Assembly: GCA_001507425.1 (NCBI GenBank)
Contig: LMAJ01000004.1
Span: 248,001 to 312,000, forward strand
Source of the DNA: Flavobacteriaceae bacterium CRH
GTDB taxonomy: Bacteria; Bacteroidota; Bacteroidia; Flavobacteriales; Flavobacteriaceae
Reading direction: 5' to 3'
Length of the DNA stretch: 64,000 nt
A model generated the notes under the pieces. That model had not been told where the DNA came from. It searched no databases and worked only from the letters and a program-made list of their open reading frames with translations. This document shows positions 33,336 through 41,561 of the stretch, piece after piece; position 1 is the stretch's first letter; every line of letters begins with the position of its first letter. Made by a program: the position numbers and the translations under genes.

Positions 33336-36300
33336 ATGGATAAAAAAATATTCTCTTTTTTGTTTTCTACACGATTAATGGCCGTTCTTTTTTTAACATT
33401 TGCAATCGCAATGGGTGTTGGAACTTTTATCGAAAGTAAGTACAATACTGACACAGCCAGAATTTTAATTTACAATACTTGGTGGTTTGAGGCTATAATG
33501 GCCGTTTTTATGCTCAATTTCTTCGGAAATATTAAGCGTTATCAATTGCTTAAAAAAGAAAAATGGGCTACTTTTTTACTTCATATTGCTTTTGTTTTTA
33601 TCCTTTTAGGAGCTTTTATTACACGATATATTAGTTATGAAGGAATGATGCCAATCCGCGAAGGTGCAGCAGAAAACCAAATTTATTCAGACAAAACATT
33701 CATAACCATTTTTGCAGATGGAGAATATAAAGGCGAAATGAAACGCAGGGTTTTTGAGAAAAGCCTTTTACTTTCGCAAGTTACCAATAATGACTTTTCT
33801 GTTTCAGGAAAGTTTGATGAAACTCCTTTTGAAGTGAGTTACGTAAACTATATTATGGGAGCGAAGGAAACCATAAAACCAAGCGCTAATGGAACTTTAT
33901 ACCTGAAATTAGTCGAAGCAGGAGCGGGCGGACGTGAGGAACATTTCCTGAAAGAAGGAGAAGTTCAGAACATTCACAACGTTTTATTTGCTTTGAATAA
34001 ACCAACAGCCGGAGCTATCAACATTAATACAAAAGGCGAAAAATATACTATTCAGACTCCTTTTGAAGGAAAGTTTATGCGAATGGCAGATAAGTTAGAA
34101 GGCGATGTAACGAAAGATAATGTTCAGCCATTAATGATGCGTTCACTATATAGTATTGGTGATATCCGAATTGTTTTTCCGGATCCTGCTGTAAAGGGAA
34201 TTGTTGATTATGAATCGAATAATGATTTTAAGGCTAAATCGCATTCTGATGCTCTAATTGTTAAGGTTAAAGCTGAAGGCCAGGAAAAAGAAGTACGCCT
34301 TTTAGGTTCTAAAGGAAGTGTAGGAGAGCCTCAAACCGTTAAAATTGGTAAAATTGAATATTCATTATTTTACGGAAGTAAAGCTTATGTTTTGCCTTTC
34401 AAAATTAAATTGAACGATTTTATAGCCACAAAATATCCTGGGACAGAAAAAAGTTATTCGGCTTTTGAAAGCAAAGTAACAGTTCAGGATTCAACTGAAA
34501 CTTTTGATGCAGATATTTATATGAACCACGTTTTAGACCATAAAGGATACCGTTTTTTCCAATCATCATTTGATCCGGATGAAAAAGGAACTGTATTGTC
34601 TGTAAACCATGATTTCTGGGGAACTTCAATTACTTATTTAGGATATTTTATGTTATTCTTTGGTTTAATGGCTATTATGTTTACGAAACATTCTCGTTTT
34701 GCCGATTTAAAACGCAAATTAGAAGGTGTTAAAAAGAAAAAAGAAAAACTAATTACGATTTTGGTTTTAATGATTGGTTTGAATGGTTTTGCGCAGGCTC
34801 CTCACGTTCACACACCCGGACACGATCATAATCATACTGCAGATCCTAATGATCATGCGAATCATGTTACCGCTCCGCCTAGTCAAAAACAATTAGATTC
34901 ATTATTATCTATTTATAAAGCTCCTGAAGCCCACGCCGCTAAATTTGGTCGTTTAATTATTCAGGATGCGGGAGGAAGAATGAAGCCTATTAATACTTTT
35001 TCATCTGAATTGTTGAGAAAAGTGAGTCAAAGCGATACTTATAATGGAATGAATTCTGATCAGGTATTCTTATCTATGACGCAATATGCTCAGGTTTGGA
35101 TACAGGTTCCACTTATCTACATCAACACAAAAGATGACAGTATTCGTAAAATTATTGGTATTGACAGAAAAGCAAAATTAGCTCCGTTTGTAAAGTTTTT
35201 TGACGAAAACGGAAACTATAAACTTTCTCCATATTTAGATGCAGCTTATAAAGCAGCCAATCCAAATAGTTTTGAGAAAGATTTTATTGAAACTGATAAA
35301 AAAGTAAATTTAATGGAGTCGGCATTAAGCGGAAGTATTTTAAGAATATTTCCGATTCCTAATGATCCCAACAATAAATGGATTTCTTACTTAGAATTAC
35401 AAAATGCTGGACTAAAAGGCATGGATTCTACATATGTAAAACAAATTTTACCAATGTATTTCAGTGCTTTAAATAACGGCTCAATTTCAAAAAACTTTAA
35501 TACAGCTGATCAATTGGTAGAAAGTATTAACGGTTTCCAGAAGAAATTTGGAAGTAAAGTACGCCCGAGCGAACAAAAAATTGATCTTGAAATTGCGTAT
35601 AACAAGTATAATATTTTGCCTAAAATGTTTTACTGGTATTCTCTTTCAGGAATCTTTATGTTGATTTTTACACTTTTGAGTATCTTTTTCGATAAAAAAT
35701 GGTTAAGGATCACTGTAAATGGTTTTCATATATTGATTGGGTTAATCTTTGCACTTCACACAATCGCATTAATTGGTCGTTGGTATATTTCTGGTCACGC
35801 GCCTTGGAGTAATGCTTATGAAGCCATTGTTTATGTAGCTTGGTCAACCATGTTCTTCGGATTGGCTTTTGATAGAAAATCGAAACTTACTGTGGCATCT
35901 GCAGCGTTTGTGACGGCGATGATTTTCATGGCATCAAACGCCAACTGGATTGATCCTGAAATTGCCAATTTACAACCGGTTCTTAATTCATACTGGTTAA
36001 TGATTCACGTTGCTGTTATTGTGGCAAGTTACGGGCCGACTGCACTTGGAATGATTTTAGGTTTTGTAGCCCTGATATTGATTTTCTTTACCAATGAGAA
36101 AAACAAAGCCAAAATGGAATTAAATATCAAAGAAATCACCTATATAAACGAAATGGCTTTGACCATTGGTTTGATTATGCTAACAATAGGAAACTTTCTT
36201 GGAGGGCAATGGGCCAACGAAAGCTGGGGACGTTACTGGGGATGGGACCCAAAAGAAACCTGGGCATTAATTTCAATCATGGTTTATGCATTCGTAATTC

Positions 36301-36539
36301 ACGCTCGTTTTGTACCATCTCTTCGTAGTAAATGGTTTTTCAACGTAATGAGTATGTATGCCTTTGTATCTATTTTGTTTACCTATTATGGAGTAAATTT
36401 CCATTTGGTTGGTTTGCATTCTTACGCAAGCGGAGAAGCGCATTCATTAAGCTGGGTTTATTATTCACTAGGAACTATTTCAGTAATTGCAGCTATAACA
36501 TATCCAAAATATCGCAAATATTATAAAAGCAAAAAATAA
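33336..36539 (+). CDS. Fused CcsB-CcsA (ResB-ResC) cytochrome c maturation protein
   Basis: A 1067-residue membrane protein starting MDKKIFSFLFSTRLMAVLF at 33336; the frame is open from 33225 but the promoter at 33276-33304 excludes that part. The N-terminal half is ResB/CcsB-like (four helices, a large periplasmic domain to about residue 440, and a helix FMLFFGLMAIMF). The middle has a second hydrophobic helix (LITILVLMIGLNGFA) and a His-rich stretch (HVHTPGHDHNH). The C-terminal third is CcsA with eight helices and the haem-handling motif WANESWGRYWGWDPKE. System II machines export haem and ligate it to apocytochromes c. Confidence 0.93.
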   Translation: MDKKIFSFLFSTRLMAVLFLTFAIAMGVGTFIESKYNTDTARILIYNTWWFEAIMAVFMLNFFGNIKRYQLLKKEKWATFLLHIAFVFILLGAFITRYISYEGMMPIREGAAENQIYSDKTFITIFADGEYKGEMKRRVFEKSLLLSQVTNNDFSVSGKFDETPFEVSYVNYIMGAKETIKPSANGTLYLKLVEAGAGGREEHFLKEGEVQNIHNVLFALNKPTAGAININTKGEKYTIQTPFEGKFMRMADKLEGDVTKDNVQPLMMRSLYSIGDIRIVFPDPAVKGIVDYESNNDFKAKSHSDALIVKVKAEGQEKEVRLLGSKGSVGEPQTVKIGKIEYSLFYGSKAYVLPFKIKLNDFIATKYPGTEKSYSAFESKVTVQDSTETFDADIYMNHVLDHKGYRFFQSSFDPDEKGTVLSVNHDFWGTSITYLGYFMLFFGLMAIMFTKHSRFADLKRKLEGVKKKKEKLITILVLMIGLNGFAQAPHVHTPGHDHNHTADPNDHANHVTAPPSQKQLDSLLSIYKAPEAHAAKFGRLIIQDAGGRMKPINTFSSELLRKVSQSDTYNGMNSDQVFLSMTQYAQVWIQVPLIYINTKDDSIRKIIGIDRKAKLAPFVKFFDENGNYKLSPYLDAAYKAANPNSFEKDFIETDKKVNLMESALSGSILRIFPIPNDPNNKWISYLELQNAGLKGMDSTYVKQILPMYFSALNNGSISKNFNTADQLVESINGFQKKFGSKVRPSEQKIDLEIAYNKYNILPKMFYWYSLSGIFMLIFTLLSIFFDKKWLRITVNGFHILIGLIFALHTIALIGRWYISGHAPWSNAYEAIVYVAWSTMFFGLAFDRKSKLTVASAAFVTAMIFMASNANWIDPEIANLQPVLNSYWLMIHVAVIVASYGPTALGMILGFVALILIFFTNEKNKAKMELNIKEITYINEMALTIGLIMLTIGNFLGGQWANESWGRYWGWDPKETWALISIMVYAFVIHARFVPSLRSKWFFNVMSMYAFVSILFTYYGVNFHLVGLHSYASGEAHSLSWVYYSLGTISVIAAITYPKYRKYYKSKK

Positions 36540-36550
36540 TTAATTTTCAT

Positions 36551-36581
36551 AAAAAAGGTTCAACTTAGTTGAACCTTTTTT
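36551..36581. terminator. Hairpin terminator after the ccs gene
   Basis: A perfect 14-bp stem (aaaaaaggttcaac / gttgaacctttttt) with a 3-nt loop, 11 nt after the ccs stop codon. Confidence 0.9.
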
Positions 36582-36680
36582 ATTATAAACATTTCTTTGT
36601 ATACTTTAGAGAAATGACACACAAATGAGGTATAATAAAGAACTATCCGTTACTTGTACCAATTTTGAGAATGGCACATG

Positions 36681-36792
36681 GATGACACGGATTTAAACCA
36701 ATAAAAAACGGATTTTTATATTAATAGCAACGAAAATCAGTCTAATCCGTGTCATCTGCGTCCTTTATTGGGCATTAGTCCGCTAAGCGGAC
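36681..36792. repeat. Dispersed ATCCGTGTCAT inverted repeat plus small palindrome
   Basis: GATGACACGGATT (36681-36693) pairs with AATCCGTGTCATC (36744-36756). Beyond it GTCCGCT-a-AGCGGAC (36778-36792) forms a second hairpin. The ATCCGTxTCAT vocabulary recurs at 41020-41042. No gene is seen here. Confidence 0.7.
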
Positions 36793-36799
36793 AGTCATA

Positions 36800-37534
36800 T
36801 TAATTAAATCCCGCCTTTACTATAAAAATAATTACCAATAACGTAATAAAGCATATTAAAAATATAATATGACTCAGCAAGGTTAAAAAGAAAGCCTTTG
36901 TTTTAGATATTTTATTGAAAAACTGAATATTTGTCCAAAAGATTAAGATCAGATCAATGCTGTAAATAAGAATTGTTATTTTTTTAATATGTGGTGTATT
37001 ATTGAAAATATAAAGCAATGGAAAAGTGATAATATGGGCGCAGAGTTTTTGTGAAGCTTTGAAGGTATTTAGAATGAAGTATTCTATAAAGTTGTAACCT
37101 TGATTTCGAAAACATATATAGGTTCCCAGCGTAAAGATAGGAATAGTTGCAATAGTTACCCACGAAAAATGAGTTGCCATCCATTCGTTAAATTTTAAAT
37201 AATCTACTTTAGGATCTGTGGAAGTTGCTTGTATTACATTAATATGAAAATAATGGTACAAAACGCCATAAAGTGTCGCCAAAACCACAACCAAAGACAA
37301 TGGTTTAAAATGCCTGACACGTTTTCCTTCAATAAATTCTCTAATAGAATTTCCCGGCCTTGTGTATAATTGCATTACAGAATATAAAATTCCCTCATCG
37401 AAATGCAATAATCCGTGCTGGATATCGTGCCATAAAAAATGCCAGTTTATTTTATGGGTTTCCGCAGGTTGTCCACAATTATTACAATAGTGACCTTTGT
37501 AAATATGCTGGCAGTTTTTGCAGATTATTTCCAT
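36800..37534 (-). CDS. DUF3667 membrane protein with zinc-ribbon N-terminus
   Basis: A 244-residue protein. The N-terminus CKNCQHIYKGHYCNNCGQ (residues 5-22) is a four-Cys zinc ribbon. The DUF3667 region follows (INWHFLWHDIQHGLLHFDEG and the basic FIEGKRVRHFKPLS), then four or five membrane helices. Widespread in Bacteroidota, function unknown. Alone between spacers. Confidence 0.88.
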   Translation of the reverse strand: MEIICKNCQHIYKGHYCNNCGQPAETHKINWHFLWHDIQHGLLHFDEGILYSVMQLYTRPGNSIREFIEGKRVRHFKPLSLVVVLATLYGVLYHYFHINVIQATSTDPKVDYLKFNEWMATHFSWVTIATIPIFTLGTYICFRNQGYNFIEYFILNTFKASQKLCAHIITFPLLYIFNNTPHIKKITILIYSIDLILIFWTNIQFFNKISKTKAFFLTLLSHIIFLICFITLLVIIFIVKAGFN

Positions 37535-37560
37535 TTTTAACTTGTTTTTGAATTATAAAA

Positions 37561-37942
37561 TCATTCTGTTTTCTTCAAACCATTCGGATACATAATTGCC
37601 AATAAAACGCAAATCAATAAAAAGTTATATTCAACACCATTTCTTCCTCCGCCAACAACAAAACCAGCCTTCCTGAAAATGAACCAGAATAATTCCCATA
37701 AGCAAAACAAAAATGGTTACAAATCCGGCAAGCTTTACATACTTATTAAGTAATAAAAGTACAGCAGCAGCAATATGAGATAATTTAATAGACCAAGCCA
37801 GTAAAACGCCAAAAGGAGCAAACCCAATCTGATTTAAATATAGATTTCCAAAATCATTTATTCCATTATTAAAAATTCCGATAACAGAATGGGAGAGAAG
37901 TATAATTGCTGTTGCAATTCTTAAAAGCAAAGCTCCATTCAT
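37561..37942 (-). pseudogene. DoxX-family membrane protein, frameshifted
   Basis: The open frame (37631-37942) gives 103 residues, MNGALLLRIATAIILLSHSV...LVHFQEGWF, then a nonsense tail CCWRRKKWC. Dropping one T of the TTTT run (plus-strand AAAA at 37660-37663) continues as VVGGGRNGVEYNFLLIC and LLAIMYPNGLKKTE to a TGA at 37561, the expected DoxX ending (GWFVVGGGxNGxEY). The intact protein would have four helices. Quinone-linked DoxX proteins are small oxidoreductase partners. Either a recent frameshift or a homopolymer error. Confidence 0.85.
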
Positions 37943-37986
37943 ATTGATTTCGGTTATTGATATTTTTCTGATTTAAAAATAATAAA

Positions 37987-38020
37987 AAAACGCATATTAA
38001 AATAAATTAATATGCGTTTT
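37987..38020. terminator. Hairpin terminator after the sigma/anti-sigma operon
   Basis: A perfect 14-bp stem (aaaacgcatattaa / ttaatatgcgtttt) with a 6-nt loop, 22 nt beyond the anti-sigma stop. Confidence 0.85.
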
Positions 38021-38041
38021 AATTTTATAACAATTTGATCT

Positions 38042-38830
38042 TTAGACTTTTCCTAAAGTATAAAGTTGTTCCATAGTAGGAGTTAAACTTCCTCCTGCCG
38101 GCTCTAGTGTAATTCCAAAAGCTTCAGCAGAATCTGTTTGCTCCACAGAGAATATCTTTTGGTCATTTTCTTCAAAGTCGCTCAATAAACCAATACTTGT
38201 TGGCGTAAGAACCGGACTAAGTTTTAAAGCCCAAACCTGATAAACCATTCCTTTTGGTGGTTTTGGTAAACCTGCAGCATCTATATAAGTAGTTTTGGTT
38301 TCTTTATTCCAATATACTTTTGCAAATGAAGTAGGAGAAACCGTCTGACCGCCAAGTGTTACACCAGTATTTTTGATGTCTCTAACGATGGTTAAGTTTT
38401 TTTCAGTTTCTTTATTTTGTTGGTCTAAATAAGCAAAATCTCTTTGAATTTTATTTTTTTCAGTACCAACTGTCGCAATCGCCTCTTTTGTTTTTGTTAA
38501 CTCCAAGGTTTGGTATCCAAGTCCTAGAAGTAATACAACAGAAGCTGCCCAGCCCACATATTGAGACCAGTTTGATGCCGGTTTCAACTCGACAACTTTG
38601 CCATGTTTAAGCTCTAAACGGGCTTTTATTTTCTCGAAATTAGCTACGGAGTGAAACGGAGAAAAACTTGATGATAAAGCAACAATGGCTTTTTCGATCG
38701 CAATAATTTCCTGATCAACTTCCGGATTCTTTTTAGCCAGCTCGGCTATTTCTAAATTTTCAGTTTCGGTTAATAAACCGTAAACATATAGTTCTAGAGT
38801 TCCTGATTCTATATATTCTTGTGCTTCCAT
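38042..38830 (-). CDS. RskA-type anti-sigma factor
   Basis: A 262-residue membrane protein. Residues about 1-85 are the cytoplasmic sigma-binding helices (YIESGTLELYVYGLLTE ... ANFEKIKARLELK, the zinc-less form). One membrane helix (YVGWAASVVLLLGLGYQ) is followed by a coiled coil and the periplasmic RskA C-terminal domain (SFAKVYWNKETKTTYIDAAGLPKPPKGMVYQVWAL split by GITLEPAGGSLTPT). It overlaps the sigma gene by one base (ATGA), so the two are coupled. Confidence 0.88.
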   Translation of the reverse strand: MEAQEYIESGTLELYVYGLLTETENLEIAELAKKNPEVDQEIIAIEKAIVALSSSFSPFHSVANFEKIKARLELKHGKVVELKPASNWSQYVGWAASVVLLLGLGYQTLELTKTKEAIATVGTEKNKIQRDFAYLDQQNKETEKNLTIVRDIKNTGVTLGGQTVSPTSFAKVYWNKETKTTYIDAAGLPKPPKGMVYQVWALKLSPVLTPTSIGLLSDFEENDQKIFSVEQTDSAEAFGITLEPAGGSLTPTMEQLYTLGKV

Positions 38831-39360
38831 TATACTTTTAAATAATTACGTAAATCGTTAATACAGTTTCTGTTTTGGGTTTTGATAGTTCCCAGTGGCA
38901 TTGCCAATTCATCTGAAGCTTCTTGCTGGGTATATCCTTTGAAAAATAACAAATCTATAATCTCAATACATTTCGGTTTAAGCTTTTTTACAAATTCCTG
39001 AATTCCTATTGTATCAATTCTATTAGTTAATTTATTACTGTCATCTAACAGATTTACGAAATTATCTGAAGAAAGGTTTTTTTGGCTGTTATTAAAATTT
39101 TTGGATCTCAACTTGTCAATCGACGTATTGCGAGCTATATTAAGGATCCAGGTATAAAATCGACCTTTACTTTCATTATATGAATCTATGTTTTTCCAGA
39201 TTTTGACAAAAACTTCCTGCAAAACATCTTCTGCTTCTTCACGGTTCTTTATTAAAACATTAATGACCGAAAACAAACTTTTAGAATACATATCATACAA
39301 ATGGGTAAAAGCTCTTTCGTCTTTTTTGTAAATTAAAACTAATAATTCTTCTTGACTCAT
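38830..39360 (-). CDS. ECF-family RNA polymerase sigma factor
   Basis: A 176-residue sigma-70-family factor. Region 2 is seen as FTHLYDMYSKSLF and EEAEDVLQEVFVKIWKN, with the core-binding and -10 recognition residues. Region 4 (FFKGYTQQEASDELAMPLGTI, helix-turn-helix) is followed by KTQNRNCINDLRNYL. It is controlled by the coupled RskA-like anti-sigma. An extra TACTTTTG (minus strand, 39525-39532) upstream could be its -7 box, 165 nt away. Targets are not visible. Confidence 0.92.
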   Translation of the reverse strand: MSQEELLVLIYKKDERAFTHLYDMYSKSLFSVINVLIKNREEAEDVLQEVFVKIWKNIDSYNESKGRFYTWILNIARNTSIDKLRSKNFNNSQKNLSSDNFVNLLDDSNKLTNRIDTIGIQEFVKKLKPKCIEIIDLLFFKGYTQQEASDELAMPLGTIKTQNRNCINDLRNYLKV

Positions 39361-39708
39361 AGATGTGGTTTTTAAGCTTAAACAAAATTTACAGATCTTT
39401 TTTCAGATCTCTGAGATAAAGATAATTTATTTTTTTGTGAAAATAGTATTTTTTTTAACAGTCTAAACCTTAGAGAAATAAGGGGTTTTGAAAAAAAATA
39501 AGTTTTTTTTACGTTTTTTAAAACCAAAAGTAATCCTATTACGTAAATGCTATTATAACATAAAATAAAATGTTTAGTTAAATAGCAAATCAGATCAAAT
39601 TTGTAAGAATTCAAAAAAATGATAATTGATCCGGTTTTCGAAGCTTATAAGGTTTAGTAATTTTTAAAGACAAAATCGTAAAGTAAATCGCAACAATTAA
39701 AAAATAAG

Positions 39709-39879
39709 ATGATGAATAATAAGATAAATAATTTAAAAATTCTCATTGTAGGTCTGACAAGTGTTTTATCACTTACAAATTTTAGCGACAGTGATTTTCT
39801 AAAAGGAAAAGTGAAAAATAATGCAGATTTAAATGTTTCGGAAGGTTTTAAAAATAAACAGAATTTAATTAAGATTTAG
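39709..39879 (+). CDS. 56-residue hypothetical exported peptide
   Basis: ATG at 39709, TAG at 39877-39879. It has a hydrophobic N-terminal helix (LKILIVGLTSVLSLTNF) and a polar tail (DFLKGKVKNNADLNV, then SEGFKNKQNLIKI). The frame and signal-like start look like a real or recently decayed small gene, but no homology is apparent. It lies in the otherwise gene-free 39361-40266 gap. Confidence 0.35.
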   Translation: MMNNKINNLKILIVGLTSVLSLTNFSDSDFLKGKVKNNADLNVSEGFKNKQNLIKI

Positions 39880-39887
39880 AATAGCAT

Positions 39888-40096
39888 ATAGTTGATGTCC
39901 TTGGACTTCCAGATGAAAGCTTCTATTTATAGCACTAAATTATACACCAACAAAATTAGTATTACAATATTACAAGCCAATTAAAAAAATTGAGAATTAG
40001 TGCAATTTATTAATAGATACTATAATTCATTATAACCAAGGCGTCAACTATAATTTTAAAAATGGAAATAAAGAGCAAGTAAAAAAATACTGCTAA
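39888..40096 (+). pseudogene. Decayed gene remnant
   Basis: Two protein-like stretches in different frames: IVDVLGLPDESFYL (39888 onward), then, after a one-base shift, LNYTPTKLVLQYYKPIKKIEN, an in-frame TAG, and CNLLIDTIIHYNQGVNY with NFKNGNKEQVKKYC to the TAA at 40094-40096. The composition looks coding and an intrinsic terminator follows at 40143, so this is probably the end of a decayed gene. The family is unknown. Confidence 0.4.
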
Positions 40097-40142
40097 AAAA
40101 TATATAAGAATTAATTCATGGTTTGATTTGTTTGTATGGGGA

Positions 40143-40173
40143 GAAGCCTAACGAGTGATTAACGTTAGGCTTC
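40143..40173 (+). terminator. Hairpin terminator
   Basis: An 11-bp stem (gaagcctaacg / cgttaggcttc) with a 9-nt loop and a following T run. It ends a plus-strand transcript although only small or decayed frames lie upstream. Confidence 0.85.
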
Positions 40174-40266
40174 ATTTTTTTATTTAACTTATGTTTAATA
40201 AAAATAAAGCACACAAAGTAAAAACAGAAAACAGATTTTGATTAATTTTATAAAAAAATATAAACG

Positions 40267-40854
40267 ATGAAAAAATTATTATGTCTAGCGTATGGCGTGC
40301 TATTTTTATTTAGTTACCAAAACCAAGCACAAACCAATAAAACAAAAATGCCTAAAACTGATCAAGCCATGACAAAAGAAACGATTTATCAATATAAAGT
40401 AGAAGATTTATCAGGAAACACTTTTGATTTTGCATCTCTAAAAGGCAAAAAGATATTAATTGTAAATACGGCTTCAAAATGCGGGTTAACGCCTCAATAT
40501 AAAGATCTTGAAGCTGTTTACAAAGAATACAAAGATAAAGGATTTGTAATTGTAGGTTTTCCTGCTAACAATTTTGCTTCTCAGGAACCGGGTACAAATG
40601 AAGAAATTGGTGCTTTTTGCCAACAAAATTACGGTGTAACTTTCCCAATGATGGATAAAGTTTCTGTAAAAGGAGATGATATGTGCGAAGTATATAAATT
40701 CCTGACACAAAAATCTAAAAACGGTTTACAGGATTCTGAAGTAGAATGGAATTTTCAAAAATACCTAATTAACGAAAAAGGAGAATTGGTAAAAGTAATT
40801 AAACCGAAAACTTTAGTTACTGAACCAGACGTTATCAACTGGATTAAAAGCTAG
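40267..40854 (+). CDS. Exported glutathione-peroxidase-family thiol peroxidase
   Basis: A 195-residue protein whose first ~22 residues (MKKLLCLAYGVLFLFSYQNQ) look like a signal peptide. The peroxidatic Cys is C72 in NTASKCGLTPQY, with Gln in FPANNFASQEPGT, Trp-Asn in VEWNFQKYL completing the tetrad, and C118 (GAFCQQNYGVTFP) as the likely resolving Cys. With Cys rather than selenocysteine it is probably thioredoxin-dependent. It reduces H2O2 or lipid peroxides. Confidence 0.9.
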   Translation: MKKLLCLAYGVLFLFSYQNQAQTNKTKMPKTDQAMTKETIYQYKVEDLSGNTFDFASLKGKKILIVNTASKCGLTPQYKDLEAVYKEYKDKGFVIVGFPANNFASQEPGTNEEIGAFCQQNYGVTFPMMDKVSVKGDDMCEVYKFLTQKSKNGLQDSEVEWNFQKYLINEKGELVKVIKPKTLVTEPDVINWIKS

Positions 40855-40871
40855 TTAGAACTATCTAAACC

Positions 40872-40915
40872 AAAAAATCCACAAATTTGAATTATTTCAG
40901 GTTTGTGGATTTTTT
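40872..40915. terminator. Hairpin terminator
   Basis: A perfect 14-bp stem (aaaaaatccacaaa / tttgtggatttttt) with a 16-nt loop, directly after the peroxidase gene. Confidence 0.85.
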
Positions 40916-40957
40916 TTATTTTTTCGTTTAAAAAGTTAGAGCTAACAAGCTTGTGCT

Positions 40958-41043
40958 GACACAAATGCGGTCAAAATATTAATAAAATAAAAATCCGCAC
41001 AAAATCAGCGTTTTCGCTTTAGCGAATCCGTATCATCCGCGTG
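40958..41043. repeat. Dispersed ATCCGTATCATCCGCG-type spacer
   Basis: Contains GACACAAATGCGGTC, then AAATCCGCAC and CGAATCCGTATCATCCGCG, plus a small palindrome TTTTCGCTTTAGCGAA. The vocabulary matches 36681-36760. No gene is seen. Confidence 0.55.
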
Positions 41044-41052
41044 CTAATTAAG

Positions 41053-41550
41053 TTACTTCAATATCAACTGCATAAAAACCAAATCAAGCCAGTGATCAAA
41101 CTTGTAACCCACTTCCCGAACAGTTCCTGTTGCAACAAATCCAAATTTTTCGTGAAAGGCGATACTTCCCGCATTATCTGCATCAATAGCGCCAATCATA
41201 ACGTGAAGTCCTTGTTCTTTTGCTAATCGAATTAATTCTGTCAATAATTGAGATCCAATACCTTTACCAATTACATTATCGACTACATAAACAGAATGTT
41301 CAACAGTATATTGATAACCAATCTTTTCACGGAATTGTCCGTAACTTCCAAAACCCACTACCTCGCCATCTAAATCAGCCACGACAATAGGCAGGTTTTT
41401 AGCTTTTTTATCTTCAAACCATTTTGTCTGTACTTCAAGAGTCTGAATTTCATAATTATAATTTGCCGTTGTATGCAAAATAGAATAATTTACAATCTCC
41501 AGGATTTTTTCTAAATCGTCTGGTGTTGCTGATCTAAGGATAACTTTCAT
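41053..41550 (-). CDS. GNAT N-acetyltransferase (phosphinothricin acetyltransferase-like)
   Basis: A 165-residue GNAT enzyme. Motif A is seen as VIGKGIGSQLLTELIRLAKE, with AIDADNAGSIAFHEKFGF and EVGYKFDHWLDLVFMQ near the end, the marks of the PAT/MddA-type subfamily that acetylates methionine derivatives or phosphinothricin-like amino acids. It lies 11 nt downstream of a thioredoxin-fold gene and may share its transcript. Confidence 0.88.
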   Translation of the reverse strand: MKVILRSATPDDLEKILEIVNYSILHTTANYNYEIQTLEVQTKWFEDKKAKNLPIVVADLDGEVVGFGSYGQFREKIGYQYTVEHSVYVVDNVIGKGIGSQLLTELIRLAKEQGLHVMIGAIDADNAGSIAFHEKFGFVATGTVREVGYKFDHWLDLVFMQLILK

Positions 41551-41561
41551 TTTAAGTCCGT

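Noticed and set aside
36600..36800. An IS or MITE insertion
   Set aside because: The inverted arms are only 13 bp and no target-site duplication is visible, so it is listed only as a dispersed repeat.
160..39360. SigK/RskA-type regulation of the fasciclin gene
   Set aside because: Only a family-level analogy; the genes are 38 kb apart and no shared promoter motif was found.
39378..39614. 78-residue minus-strand frame upstream of the sigma factor
   Set aside because: Lys/Leu/Phe-rich low-complexity product of the AT-rich leader; no signal or domain and it overlaps the likely sigma promoter.
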